A stretch of DNA of 64,000 nucleotides. Source: Aeromicrobium terrae (GTDB lineage: Bacteria; Actinomycetota; Actinomycetes; Propionibacteriales; Nocardioidaceae). The position numbers were made by a program, and so were the translations under genes. The stretch spans positions 62,001 to 126,000 of the forward strand of contig NZ_VDUX01000001.1 of NCBI RefSeq assembly GCF_008039565.1, in the 5' to 3' direction. The notes under the pieces are model-generated. The model saw only the letters and a list, made by a program, of their open reading frames with translations, made no database searches and had not been told where the DNA came from. Shown here in pieces: positions 17,024 through 26,874 of this stretch. Within the stretch, counting starts at the first letter, position 1. Each line of letters begins with the position of its first letter.

Positions 17024-17283
17024 GGCTCAACCTCGACCGGTCCGGGCCGTGGATCGCCGTCGCCGGCCTGTTCGTCGTGCTGTGGCTGGCGATCTCCACG
17101 GTCATCTACGCGCCGTGGTGGGGCGTCCTGCTCCACGTGGCGGTCGTCGCGGCGTACATCCCGCTGGTGCGGTCGTGGGCGCGCACGAAGCCGTCATGGT
17201 GCACGTGGATCCCGCTGTTCGCCCTGGTGACGTGGGTCGGGGTCAACGCCGTCGGGGTGGGTCTCCTCGACTGGCACGTCTGA
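17020..17283 (+). CDS. Small membrane protein (87 aa), function unknown
   Basis: Three hydrophobic segments (about residues 9-26, 28-46 and 59-79) make up nearly the whole protein, with a short basic loop RSWARTK after the second. I do not recognise the family. It overlaps the preceding small gene by four bases (ATGA) and is convergent with GH16 paralogue 4, three bases away. Confidence 0.7.
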   Translation: MRLNLDRSGPWIAVAGLFVVLWLAISTVIYAPWWGVLLHVAVVAAYIPLVRSWARTKPSWCTWIPLFALVTWVGVNAVGVGLLDWHV

Positions 17284-17286
17284 CGA

Positions 17287-18162
17287 CTACTGCCAGACGC
17301 GCACCCGGTCGACGATCATCGTCTGCGGCAGCGGCGTCGTGGCCGGGTCGAACGGGTTCTGCCCGATGCCCAGCGCCTGGCTGAGGATCAGGTAGAACGG
17401 CTGGTCGAACGGCGCGGAGCCCGTCAGTGGTGACGCCGCCTTGATCTGGTGGACCAGGCACGGCACCCCGTCGTAGGAGATGACGATGCGTCCGGGCGTC
17501 CACTCGGCGGTGTACGTGTGATAGTTCCGCGGGTTGCGGATCATGCACTGGGTGTTCGTCACCGGGGACGACGACGCCGACGTGTAGTGCAGGTACGGGA
17601 TCGCCCGGTCCGGGTACTTCGTGTAGTACTCGGCGATGTCGATCTCGCCGGACGCCGGCCACGGTCCGTACGTGGAGCTGACGGGGAACAGCCAGATCGC
17701 GCTGTGGATGCCGGCCACCTTGGCGGTGGGCATCTTCGCGCGGATCTCGAACCGTCCATAGGTGGGCGTGAGGCTGTCCCACGTGCTGATCGAGCCGCCC
17801 GTGTACTGCGTGGTGAAGTCGCCGTAAAGGCTGTGGCAGACGAACGGCGCCGACGTCTTCCGGACCGTCAGCCGGAGGGCGCCGCCGGACACCCGCACGT
17901 TGTCGCGGGTGTCGCTCCAGCATGCGTGACCCGGCATCGCGCCGCTCTTGGCCGCCTCGTGGACCCGCCAGCGCGAGGTGTTCAGCCGGGAGCCGCCGAA
18001 GTTCTCGGCGAACGCGCACTGCCACAGCGAGCCGTCGGCCTTGTGGTACTTCTTCCAGCCGCACGCCCGGGAGGACACGTCGGCCGACGCCCCCGTGGTG
18101 GGGAGTCCGGCGAGGCAGAGGGCAGCGAGCAGAAGGGTCGAGAGCGCGACGAGACGACGCAT
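17287..18162 (-). CDS. Secreted glycoside hydrolase family 16 (paralogue 4, divergent)
   Basis: The 291-residue protein has a signal peptide (residues 1-27) and a GH16 domain with E173, D175 and E178. It is the most divergent of the four: the usual FADEF strand reads FAENF, the arm before it differs, and it ends VRVWQ rather than VWS. The shared APFDQPF...GIGQNPFDPATTPLP block shows common descent. The chosen ATG follows a GGAGGA site; an in-frame start 60 bases upstream lacks one. It lies 97 bases downstream of panB on the same strand. Confidence 0.88.
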   Translation of the reverse strand: MRRLVALSTLLLAALCLAGLPTTGASADVSSRACGWKKYHKADGSLWQCAFAENFGGSRLNTSRWRVHEAAKSGAMPGHACWSDTRDNVRVSGGALRLTVRKTSAPFVCHSLYGDFTTQYTGGSISTWDSLTPTYGRFEIRAKMPTAKVAGIHSAIWLFPVSSTYGPWPASGEIDIAEYYTKYPDRAIPYLHYTSASSSPVTNTQCMIRNPRNYHTYTAEWTPGRIVISYDGVPCLVHQIKAASPLTGSAPFDQPFYLILSQALGIGQNPFDPATTPLPQTMIVDRVRVWQ

Positions 18163-18259
18163 GACGAGGGTCCTCCCCTGGAAGCCGACAGGTTGCCGGC
18201 CGGAACCGACATCATGGCGCATCGCCGGGCGGGCGTGTGGGAACGTGCCGACGGCCCCG

Positions 18260-19111
<852 letters not shown>

Positions 19112-19198
19112 GATGCGATCTCCGATCTCGCAGCCCCGTTCGGGGTCCACGGACACCTCAAGCGTGACAGACCGGACGCAGTTGCGCAGTGAGGAGGA

Positions 19199-20950
19199 TT
19201 ACAGGTGCTCGCGCCAGAGGTTGGTGATCGGCACCCGGCGGTCGCGGCCGAAGTTCCGGCGGGACACCTTGGGACCCGGCGGGTACTGCCGGCGCTTGTA
19301 CTCGGCGCGGTCGACGAGGGTGATCACCTGCTGCACGACCTCCGGGTCGAAGCCCTCGGCGATCACGTCGGCGGAGCCGAGGTCGCGCTCCACGTAGGCG
19401 TCGAGGATGGCGTCGAGCAGGTCGTACGGCGGCAAGGAGTCCGAGTCGACCTGACCGGGACGGAGCTCGGCCGACGGCGGCTTGCTGATGGCGTTCTCCG
19501 GGATCGGCGGGGTCTCGCCGTGCTCCTCGGCCCAGGCGTTGCGCCAGCGCGAGAGCTCCCAGACCAGCGTCTTCGGCACGTCCTTGATGGGGGCGTAGCC
19601 GCCGACGGCGTCGCCGTAGATGGTGGAGTAGCCGGTGGCGAGCTCGGACTTGTTGCCGCAGGCGAGCACGAGGTGGCCGTCCTTGTTCGACAGGCCCATC
19701 CAGATGACGGCCCGGATGCGGGCCTGCAGGTTCTCCTCGGCGACGTCCTCGAGGTGCAGCGCCTCCTGGTAGGCGTCGAAGATCGGCGCGATGGGGACGG
19801 TGTCGAGGGAGAAGCCGGTCCGCTCGGCCAGCTCGGCGGCGTCGGTCTTGGAGTGCTCGGTGGACCACGAGCTCGGGTTGGAGACGCCGAAGACGCGGTC
19901 CGGGCCGAGCGCGTCGACGGCGATGGCCCCGACCAGGGTGGAGTCGATGCCGCCGGACGCGCCGAACAGCACGCTGCGGAAGCCGTTCTTCTCGACGTAG
20001 TCGCGCAAGCCCACGACGATCGCGGTGTAGATCTCGCGGTTCCGGTCCATGCGCTCGCGGATCTCGACCGGACGGGGCTCGTACGACTCCGCCGGCTCGT
20101 CGGTGACGATCGTGCGCTTGATCTTCAGGCCGCCGAACCGCTCGTCCTCGTCGGGCATGGCCGGGGTGGCCGCCGGAAGGTCGAGGTCGACGACCAGCAG
20201 CTCGGGTTCGAACTGCTCGGTGCGGCCGAGCAGCGTGCCGTCGGCGCCGACGACGATCGAGTCGCCGTCGAAGACCAGCTCGTCCTGGCCGCCGACGAGG
20301 TTCACGTAGGCCAGCGCGCACTCGCCTTTCCGGGCGCGCCGGACGCACAGGTCGAGACGGACGTCGTCCTTGTCGGCCTCGTACGGCGAGCCGTTGGGCA
20401 CCACGAGCAGGGCCGCGTCGGCGGCCTTCGCGGCGGCGGACGGGCCGTCGCGCCAGAGGTCCTCGCAGATCGCGAGCGCGACGTCGATGCCGCGCACCTG
20501 GACGATGTTGATCGTGTCGCCGGGGACGAACGTGCGGATCTCGTCGCCAACTCCGTAGTTCCAGAGGTGGTGCTTGGCCTGCTTCGCGACGATCTCGCCG
20601 CCGTGCATCACCGCGACGGCGTTCTGCGGCGCGTTCTTCGGGATCCCGACGGCCTCCTTGACGTCCTCCGCGTCGTCCAGGAACCCGACCACGGCCACCA
20701 GGTCGCCGCAGCCCTCGTCCGCCAGACGCTTCGCCAGGTCCGCGGCCGCGGCCTTCGACGCCTTGATGATCGAGGAGCGGAAGGCGAGGTCTTCCAAGGG
20801 GTAGCCGGTGAGCACCATCTCGGGGAAGACGATCAGGTGGGCGCCCTGCTCGGCGGCCTGCTTGCACTGGTCGACGACGAGGTCGGCGTTGTGCTCGAGA
20901 TCGCCCACTCGGGCGTTGACCTGGGCGAGGGCGAGTCGGAGCTGAGGCAC
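19199..20950 (-). CDS. nadE: Glutamine-dependent NAD+ synthetase
   Basis: The 583-residue protein has an N-terminal nitrilase-type glutaminase domain with E44, K126 and C162 as the catalytic triad, and a C-terminal ATP-pyrophosphatase domain with the P-loop SGGIDS at 332-337. It amidates nicotinic acid adenine dinucleotide to NAD+ with ammonia channelled from glutamine. The GTG start follows TAGGCT (minus, 20957-20962) by exactly six bases, so the transcript is probably leaderless. It is divergent from glnA2 across 80 bases. Confidence 0.95.
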   Translation of the reverse strand: MPQLRLALAQVNARVGDLEHNADLVVDQCKQAAEQGAHLIVFPEMVLTGYPLEDLAFRSSIIKASKAAAADLAKRLADEGCGDLVAVVGFLDDAEDVKEAVGIPKNAPQNAVAVMHGGEIVAKQAKHHLWNYGVGDEIRTFVPGDTINIVQVRGIDVALAICEDLWRDGPSAAAKAADAALLVVPNGSPYEADKDDVRLDLCVRRARKGECALAYVNLVGGQDELVFDGDSIVVGADGTLLGRTEQFEPELLVVDLDLPAATPAMPDEDERFGGLKIKRTIVTDEPAESYEPRPVEIRERMDRNREIYTAIVVGLRDYVEKNGFRSVLFGASGGIDSTLVGAIAVDALGPDRVFGVSNPSSWSTEHSKTDAAELAERTGFSLDTVPIAPIFDAYQEALHLEDVAEENLQARIRAVIWMGLSNKDGHLVLACGNKSELATGYSTIYGDAVGGYAPIKDVPKTLVWELSRWRNAWAEEHGETPPIPENAISKPPSAELRPGQVDSDSLPPYDLLDAILDAYVERDLGSADVIAEGFDPEVVQQVITLVDRAEYKRRQYPPGPKVSRRNFGRDRRVPITNLWREHL

Positions 20951-20956
20951 GACTCG

Positions 20957-20962
20957 AGCCTA
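20957..20962 (-). promoter_or_regulatory. -10 element of nadE
   Basis: TAGGCT on the minus strand ends six bases before the nadE GTG; no ribosome-binding site is present. Confidence 0.5.
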
Positions 20963-21030
20963 GTGGCGGGCCGGCGAGGTGGCCTCGTCAGGAAACATGA
21001 ACGAAACACGCTGCGTGCGAGACTGAGCGC

Positions 21031-22368
21031 ATGGGTAAGCAGGAAGCCTTCGTCCTTCGCGCGCTCGAGGAGCGCGACGTGCGATTCGTCCGCCTGTGGT
21101 TCACCGACGTGCTGGGGTCGCTGAAGTCCGTCGCGATCGCCCCGGCCGAGCTGGAGGGCGCGTTCAGCGAGGGCATCGGGTTCGACGGGTCGGCCATCGA
21201 GGGCTTCGCCCGCGTGCACGAGGCCGACATGCTGGCCAAGCCCGATCCGTCGACGTTCCAGATCCTGCCGTGGCGGGGCGAGACGCCGGCCACGGCGCGT
21301 ATGTTCTGCGACATCCTCATGCCCGACGGTGCGCCGTCGTTCGCCGACCCGCGGCACGTGCTGAAGCGCGCCCTGCAGCGCGCCGCCGACGCGGGCTTCA
21401 CGTTCTACACGCACCCGGAGATCGAGTTCTACCTGTTCAAGGGCAAGCCCGACGTCGGCGGACGGCCGGTCCCGAACGACGACAGCGGCTACTTCGACCA
21501 CACCGCCCAGGGCGGCGGTCAGGACTTCCGCCGCGAGGTCATCACGATGCTCGAGAACATGGGCATCTCGGTCGAGTTCAGCCACCACGAGGGCGGCCCG
21601 GGCCAGCAGGAGATCGACCTCCGCTACGCCGACGCGCTCTCCACGGCCGACAACATCATGACGTTCCGCACCGTCGTGCGGGAGGTGGCGCTGAGCCAGG
21701 GCAAGTGGGCCTCGTTCATGCCCAAGCCGTTCACCGAGCACCCCGGCTCCGGCATGCACACCCACGTCTCGCTGTTCGAGGGCGACGAGAACGCCTTCTA
21801 CGAGGCTGGCGCCGAGTACCAGCTCTCGCAGACCGGCCGCGCGTTCATCGCCGGCGTCCTGCAGCACACCCCGGAGATCACCGCGGTCACCAACCAGTGG
21901 GTCAACAGCTACAAGCGCCTGGCCGGCGGGGGAGAGGCCCCGAACTACGTGTGCTGGGGCCACAACAACCGCTCCGCGCTCGTCCGGGTGCCGATGTACA
22001 AGCCGCAGAAGGGTCAGTCGGCCCGCGTCGAGCACCGCGCCATCGACTCCGCCTGCAACCCGTACCTCGCGTTCGCGCTGGTGCTCGCCGCCGGGCTGAA
22101 GGGCATCGAGCACAAGTACGAGCTGCCGCCGGAGGCCGAGGACAACGTCTGGGGCCTGAGCGAGAACGAGCGCAAGGCCATGGGCATCGCCCCGCTGCCG
22201 CGCAACCTCGACGAGGCGATCCGCGAGATGGAGAACAGCGAGCTCGTGGCGGAGACGCTCGGCGAGCACGTCTTCGACTTCTTCCTGCGCAACAAGCGCG
22301 CCGAGTGGAACGGCTACCGGTCGCAGGTGACGCAGTTCGAGATCGACCGGCTCATGCCGGTTCTCTAG
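21031..22368 (+). CDS. glnA2: Type I glutamine synthetase, GlnA2-like
   Basis: The 445-residue protein has the beta-grasp start VRLWFTDVLGSLKSV, the latch FDGSAIEGFARV, the ATP region and the active-site KPFTEHPGSGMHTH motif of GS-I enzymes. The segment that carries the adenylylation tyrosine (NLYDLPPEE in E. coli) reads NVWGLSENE, with Trp at about 374, so GlnE cannot modify it in the usual way. This matches GlnA2 of mycobacteria, also next to glnE; GlnA2-type enzymes are often secondary and may not be the main ammonia assimilators. GAGACT lies six bases before the ATG. glnE follows after 18 bases. Confidence 0.93.
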   Translation: MGKQEAFVLRALEERDVRFVRLWFTDVLGSLKSVAIAPAELEGAFSEGIGFDGSAIEGFARVHEADMLAKPDPSTFQILPWRGETPATARMFCDILMPDGAPSFADPRHVLKRALQRAADAGFTFYTHPEIEFYLFKGKPDVGGRPVPNDDSGYFDHTAQGGGQDFRREVITMLENMGISVEFSHHEGGPGQQEIDLRYADALSTADNIMTFRTVVREVALSQGKWASFMPKPFTEHPGSGMHTHVSLFEGDENAFYEAGAEYQLSQTGRAFIAGVLQHTPEITAVTNQWVNSYKRLAGGGEAPNYVCWGHNNRSALVRVPMYKPQKGQSARVEHRAIDSACNPYLAFALVLAAGLKGIEHKYELPPEAEDNVWGLSENERKAMGIAPLPRNLDEAIREMENSELVAETLGEHVFDFFLRNKRAEWNGYRSQVTQFEIDRLMPVL

Positions 22369-22374
22369 GTGGCC

Positions 22375-22380
22375 TAGTCT
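22375..22380 (+). promoter_or_regulatory. -10 element of glnE
   Basis: TAGTCT lies six bases before the GTG of glnE, between the glnA2 stop and glnE. It implies a separate leaderless glnE transcript in addition to any read-through from glnA2. Confidence 0.5.
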
Positions 22381-22386
22381 CGAGCA

Positions 22387-25302
22387 GTGGCCCCGGAGAA
22401 CCCTGACCTGACGCTCGCCCGTCGCGGTTTCCGGAACGGCGAGGCCGCCGCGAGCCACCTGCGGACGCTCGCGGGCATCTCCGACGATCTCGTCGAGCAG
22501 GTCGCGGGCGCGGCCGACCCGGACGTCGCCCTCGGGTCCCTGGCGGCGATCGGAGAGGCGTGGGGCGTCGAGCGGCTGCTCACGACGCTCGGTCGCGACG
22601 AGGAGCTGCGCCAGCGGCTGCTGGTCCTGCTCGGCACCAGTGAGGCGCTCGGCAGCTTCCTGGCCCGGCACCCGGACGTCGTCGACGACCTCGCCGCCGA
22701 CCAGCTCTCCCGCACCGCCCTGCCGCTCGAGGACCTGCGCCGGCAGATGGAGACCGCCACCACCGCCGACGAGCTGCGTGTCGCCTATCGGCGCAAGCTC
22801 GTGCACGTCGCGGCGCGCGACCTCACGGCCCTGACGTCGTTCGAGGAGTCGTCCGCCGAGCTCGCCGACCTCGCCCTCGCCACGCTGGGCGCCGCACTGA
22901 GGATCGCGCGAGCCGATGAGCCCGACGCCGACGCGTGCCGGCTGGCGATCATCGCGCTCGGCAAGACCGGCGGCCGCGAGCTGAACTATCTCAGCGACGT
23001 CGACGTCGTGTTCGTGCACGAGCCCTGTGACGGGGCCGACGAGCACACCGCGACCCAGGCGGCCACGCGGCTGGCGTCGGCCACGATGCGGCTGTGCGGC
23101 GAGCACACCGGCGAGGGCGTGATCTGGGAGGTCGACGCGAACCTGCGGCCGGAGGGGCGGGACGGACCGCTCGTCCGCTCGCTCGCCAGTCACGTCGCCT
23201 ACTACGAGAAGTGGGCGAGCACGTGGGAGTTCCAGGCCCTGCTCAAGGCGCGCTTCGCCGCCGGCGACGAGGAGCTCGGCCGGCAGTACCTCGACGCCGT
23301 CGCGCCGATGGTCTGGTCGGTGGGCGAGCGCGACAACTTCGTCACCGACGTGCGCGCCATGCGGCGGCGGGTCCTCGACAACATCCCGGCGGGCCGGCGC
23401 GACCGCGAGCTCAAGCTGGGCGCGGGCGGGTTGCGCGACGTCGAGTTCGCGGTCCAGCTCCTGCAGCTCGTCCACGGCCGCGCCGACGAGCGGCTGCGCA
23501 GCCCCACGACCCTGGTCGCCCTCCAGTCGCTGACCGACGGCGGCTACGTCGGCCGCCGCGACGGCGCCGCGATGGAGGAGGCCTACGAGTTCCTCCGCAC
23601 GCTGGAGCACCGGATCCAGCTGTTCAAGCTGCGCCGGACCCACGTCGTCCCCGAGGACGAGGAGGACCTGCGCCGCATCGGCCGCAGCATGGGGTTCCGG
23701 CAGAAGCCGGCGGAGAGCCTGGAGAGCGAGTGGCAGGCGCACCGGCGGGTCGTCCGTCGGCTGCACGAGAAGCTCTTCTACCGCCCGCTGCTCGAGGCGG
23801 TCGCGTCGATCCCGACCGAGGGGCTGCGGCTCACGACCGAGGACGCGGTCCTGCGGCTGAACGCGCTCGGCTTCGCCGACCCGACCGGAGCCCTCGCGCA
23901 CATCCAGGCACTCACCACCGGCGTCTCGCGTCGTGCGGCCATCCAGAAGTCGTTGCTGCCGGCGATGCTCGAGTGGTTCGCGCAGGCGCCGGACCCGGAC
24001 GCGGGTCTGCTGGCGTTCCGCAAGATCTCCGAGGGGCTCGGCGAGACCCACTGGTACCTGCGCAAGCTGCGCGACGAGGGCGAGGGAGCCGAGCAGCTGG
24101 CCCAGGTGCTCGGGTCGAGCCGCTACGTCACGGACCTGATCCTGCGCGCCCCGGACTCGGTGGCCCTGCTGGGCGACGACGCCGAGCTCGTGCCGCGCGA
24201 GCCCGACCGCCTGCGGTCGGAGATGGAGGTCGCCGCCCGGCGGCACAAGCAGCCGGACGCCGCGATCAAGGCCGTGCGCCGGGTGCGCCGCCGTGAGCTG
24301 TCCCGCATCGGCATCGCCGACGTGCTCGGCCGCCTCGACGTCCGGACCGTCGGCCACGCCCTCGCCGACATCACCGACGCCACGCTGGCCAGTGCGCTGC
24401 TCGCGTCGACGTCGGCCGTGGAGGCGGAGCGCGGCGAGCTGCCCACCCGCATGGCCATCGTCCTCATGGGGCGGCTCGGCGGCCGGGAGTCCGGCTACGG
24501 CTCGGACGCCGACGTGATGTTCGTGCACGACCCGCTGCCCGGCGCCGACGACAAGGAGGCGTCGGAGGCGGCGCTCGCCGTCGCGTCCGGGCTGCGCACC
24601 ATGCTCGCGGCACCGGCCGACGACCCGCCCCTTGAGGTCGACGCCGACCTCCGACCCGACGGCCGTAACGGTCCGCTGGTGCGCTCGATCGCCGCGTACG
24701 AGGCGTACTACGCGAAGTGGTCTGCCGTGTGGGAGGCACAGGCGCTGCTCCGTGCGCGACCGGCGGTGGGCGACCTGGAGCTCTGCGACCGGTTCACCGC
24801 CATGATCGACCCGCTGCGCTGGCCGGCGGACGGCGTGAGCGAGGCGGAGATCCGCGAGATCCGGCGCATCAAGGCCCGCGTCGACTCCGAGCGGCTGCCC
24901 CGCGGAGCCAACCCCGCCACGCACCTCAAGCTCGGCCGCGGCGGTCTGGCCGACGTCGAGTGGACCGTGCAGCTGCTGCAGATGCAGCACGCGCACGCCG
25001 TCCCGGGCCTGCGCACCACCGGCACCCTGGACGCACTGCACGCCGCCGTCGAGGCTGACCTGATCTCGGCCGACGACGCCGAGACGCTGGAGACGGCGTG
25101 GACCTTGGTGAGCCGCATCCGCAACGCGGTCGTCCTGTTGCGAGGCAAGCCGGCCGAGTCGATGGTCGAGCACGCCGCCGACCGAGCCGGCGTCGCTCAC
25201 CTGCTCGGCTACGGCATGGACGAGAGCGAGCGGATGGTCGACGACTACCGCCGGGCCACCCGCCACGCCCGCCAGGTCGTCGAGCGCGTCTTCTGGGCCT
25301 AG
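22387..25302 (+). CDS. glnE: Bifunctional glutamine synthetase adenylyltransferase/deadenylylase
   Basis: The 971-residue protein has two nucleotidyltransferase domains separated by helical linkers. The first active site reads GGRELNYLSDVDVVF (about residues 197-211, deadenylylase half) and the second GGRESGYGSDADVMF (about residues 698-712, adenylyltransferase half). The enzyme adds or removes AMP on a conserved glutamine synthetase tyrosine in response to nitrogen signals. The matching tyrosine is present in GlnA1 (51265-52686) and absent from GlnA2 next door. The start is a GTG with no ribosome site. It converges on the WhiB gene with a three-base gap. Confidence 0.95.
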   Translation: MAPENPDLTLARRGFRNGEAAASHLRTLAGISDDLVEQVAGAADPDVALGSLAAIGEAWGVERLLTTLGRDEELRQRLLVLLGTSEALGSFLARHPDVVDDLAADQLSRTALPLEDLRRQMETATTADELRVAYRRKLVHVAARDLTALTSFEESSAELADLALATLGAALRIARADEPDADACRLAIIALGKTGGRELNYLSDVDVVFVHEPCDGADEHTATQAATRLASATMRLCGEHTGEGVIWEVDANLRPEGRDGPLVRSLASHVAYYEKWASTWEFQALLKARFAAGDEELGRQYLDAVAPMVWSVGERDNFVTDVRAMRRRVLDNIPAGRRDRELKLGAGGLRDVEFAVQLLQLVHGRADERLRSPTTLVALQSLTDGGYVGRRDGAAMEEAYEFLRTLEHRIQLFKLRRTHVVPEDEEDLRRIGRSMGFRQKPAESLESEWQAHRRVVRRLHEKLFYRPLLEAVASIPTEGLRLTTEDAVLRLNALGFADPTGALAHIQALTTGVSRRAAIQKSLLPAMLEWFAQAPDPDAGLLAFRKISEGLGETHWYLRKLRDEGEGAEQLAQVLGSSRYVTDLILRAPDSVALLGDDAELVPREPDRLRSEMEVAARRHKQPDAAIKAVRRVRRRELSRIGIADVLGRLDVRTVGHALADITDATLASALLASTSAVEAERGELPTRMAIVLMGRLGGRESGYGSDADVMFVHDPLPGADDKEASEAALAVASGLRTMLAAPADDPPLEVDADLRPDGRNGPLVRSIAAYEAYYAKWSAVWEAQALLRARPAVGDLELCDRFTAMIDPLRWPADGVSEAEIREIRRIKARVDSERLPRGANPATHLKLGRGGLADVEWTVQLLQMQHAHAVPGLRTTGTLDALHAAVEADLISADDAETLETAWTLVSRIRNAVVLLRGKPAESMVEHAADRAGVAHLLGYGMDESERMVDDYRRATRHARQVVERVFWA

Positions 25303-25305
25303 GCG

Positions 25306-25584
25306 CTAGCCGGCGTCGCGGAGGAGGTGGCCGCGCTCGGTGGCGTTCAGGCCGCCCCAGACGCCGTAGGGCTCACGGACGTCGAGGGCGTGCCGCAGGC
25401 ACTGCTCGACGACGGGGCACCGGTCGCACAGCGCCTTGGCCGCGGCCTCGCGGGCCCGGCGGCGCGGGCCGCGCTCGGCCTCGGGCGAGAAGAACGTCTC
25501 CGGGTTCTCGTCGCGGCAGGCACCGAGGAACTGCCACTCGTACGACTCCTGGAGCGGTTGGGGGAGCCGGGTGATGCTGGCCAT
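25306..25584 (-). CDS. whiB3: WhiB-family iron-sulfur transcription regulator, WhiB3-like
   Basis: The 92-residue protein has the four cluster cysteines C23, C53, C56 and C62 and the GVWGG turn of the WhiB family. The flanks (WQFLGACRDENPETFF, EPYGVWGGL) match WhiB3 best as I recall that sequence. WhiB3 senses redox state and NO through a 4Fe-4S cluster, binds the primary sigma factor and controls lipid genes in M. tuberculosis. GGAGGAGG precedes the ATG. It lies 66 bases downstream of a lipid methyltransferase gene on the same strand, which fits a lipid/redox role but does not prove one. Confidence 0.9.
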   Translation of the reverse strand: MASITRLPQPLQESYEWQFLGACRDENPETFFSPEAERGPRRRAREAAAKALCDRCPVVEQCLRHALDVREPYGVWGGLNATERGHLLRDAG

Positions 25585-25650
25585 GCAAGTCCTCCTCCGA
25601 CGTCGGGTGTCGTCCGTGATTCGGAGCCCGGCATCGGATGGATTGCTCCG

Positions 25651-26874
25651 TCAACCAGGTCGTCTCATCTGCAGCTGGACGACGTCGAGGTAGCCGACGC
25701 CGAACCCGGCCTCGCAGTAGGCCAGGTAGAAGTCCCACATGCGCCGGAACGTCTCGTCGAAGCCCTGGGCGTTGACGGCCGGCCAGTGCGCGTCGAACGC
25801 CTCGCGCCACTCGCGCAGCGTCCGGGCGTAGTGCCGGCCGAGCGGACGACGGTCGGTGACCGCGAGGCGGGTGTGCTCGGCGAGCGTGCGGTCGATCGCC
25901 TCCTCCGAGGGGATCAGCCCGCCCGGGAAGATGTACTTCTGGATCCAGCCGTAGGAGTTCCGGGTGGTGCGGTACCGGTGGTCGGCCATCGTGATCGCCT
26001 GGATCGAGACCGCGCCGCCGGGCGCGAGCAGCCGGTCGATCGTGGCGAAGTACACCGGCCAGTACTCCTCGCCGACCGCCTCGATCATCTCGACGCTGAC
26101 GATCGCGTCGTACTCGCCGCCGACCTCCCGGTAGTCGACGAGCTGGAGGTCGACGTCGACGCCGGCCTCGGCGAAGCGCTCCCGCGCCAGCGCTGCCTGC
26201 TCCTGGGAGATCGTGATCGTGGTGACCTTCGCCCCGCGACGTGCAGCGCGGATGGCGAGCGCGCCCCAGCCGCTGCCGATCTCCAGCATTCGCGTGCCCT
26301 CGGTGACGCCGGCCTGGTCGAGAATCCCGTCGATCTTGCGCTCCTGGGCGGCCTGGAGGTCGTCACCCTCCTCGAACCACGCCGACGAGTAGGTCATGGA
26401 CGGGTCGAGGAACTCGGCGAACAGCTCGTTCGACAGGTCGTAGTGGCGCTCGATGTTGGAGCGGGAGCCCTCGATCGAGTTCCGCTCGTGGTGTGGCAGC
26501 CGGACGTCGACGAGGCCGCGGAGCTTCTGCAGCGACGGTGGGACGAGAGTGGTGAGCCGCGCGGCGAACGGGGTGAGGAGGTCGGCGAGGTCGGTGCCGT
26601 CACCGGTGGTCCAGTCGCCGGCCATGTACGCCTCGCCGAAGCCGATCTTGGTGTCCGCACCGAGCCGGGCGAAGAACGCCTGCGGCCGGCGGACGGCCAT
26701 CTCGGGGGAGTCCGGCCCGCCGGCGCCCCACACGGTGCCGTCGGGGAACGTCAGGCGCACCGGAAGGCCCCGGACCGCGCCCTTGACGATGCTCTTCGCG
26801 ATCCGTGCCTTGAGCGGGGTGCGCGGCGTGCGGGCGAGGCCCGGCCAGCGGGCCGCCTGGATGGTGTCGCTCAC
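25651..26874 (-). CDS. ufaA1: Cyclopropane-fatty-acid-synthase-like methyltransferase (UfaA1-like)
   Basis: The 407-residue protein has a C-terminal SAM methyltransferase domain (MLEIGSGWG at 196-204) and the CFA-synthase features IERHYDLSNELF, PSMTYSSAWF and ISVEMIEAVGEEYW-type segments. It would transfer a methyl or methylene group to the double bond of phospholipid acyl chains. Gene order (FAD oxidoreductase, DUF1365, this gene) equals Rv0449c-Rv0448c-Rv0447c of M. tuberculosis, where UfaA1 was reported to make tuberculostearic acid. The GTG start overlaps the DUF1365 stop (GTGA). A cyclopropane product is also possible. Confidence 0.88.
   Translation of the reverse strand: MSDTIQAARWPGLARTPRTPLKARIAKSIVKGAVRGLPVRLTFPDGTVWGAGGPDSPEMAVRRPQAFFARLGADTKIGFGEAYMAGDWTTGDGTDLADLLTPFAARLTTLVPPSLQKLRGLVDVRLPHHERNSIEGSRSNIERHYDLSNELFAEFLDPSMTYSSAWFEEGDDLQAAQERKIDGILDQAGVTEGTRMLEIGSGWGALAIRAARRGAKVTTITISQEQAALARERFAEAGVDVDLQLVDYREVGGEYDAIVSVEMIEAVGEEYWPVYFATIDRLLAPGGAVSIQAITMADHRYRTTRNSYGWIQKYIFPGGLIPSEEAIDRTLAEHTRLAVTDRRPLGRHYARTLREWREAFDAHWPAVNAQGFDETFRRMWDFYLAYCEAGFGVGYLDVVQLQMRRPG

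Noticed and set aside
18191..18207. GGTT...AACC palindrome with CCGGCCGG centre before GH16 paralogue 4
   Set aside because: It is GC-rich with one mismatch pair and has no partner site or regulator gene; chance symmetry is likely at this base composition.
20833..25266. A very long open frame on the minus strand opposite glnE and into nadE
   Set aside because: It is antisense to clear enzyme genes; its translation is low-complexity and matches no family. Such frames are normal in high-GC coding DNA.
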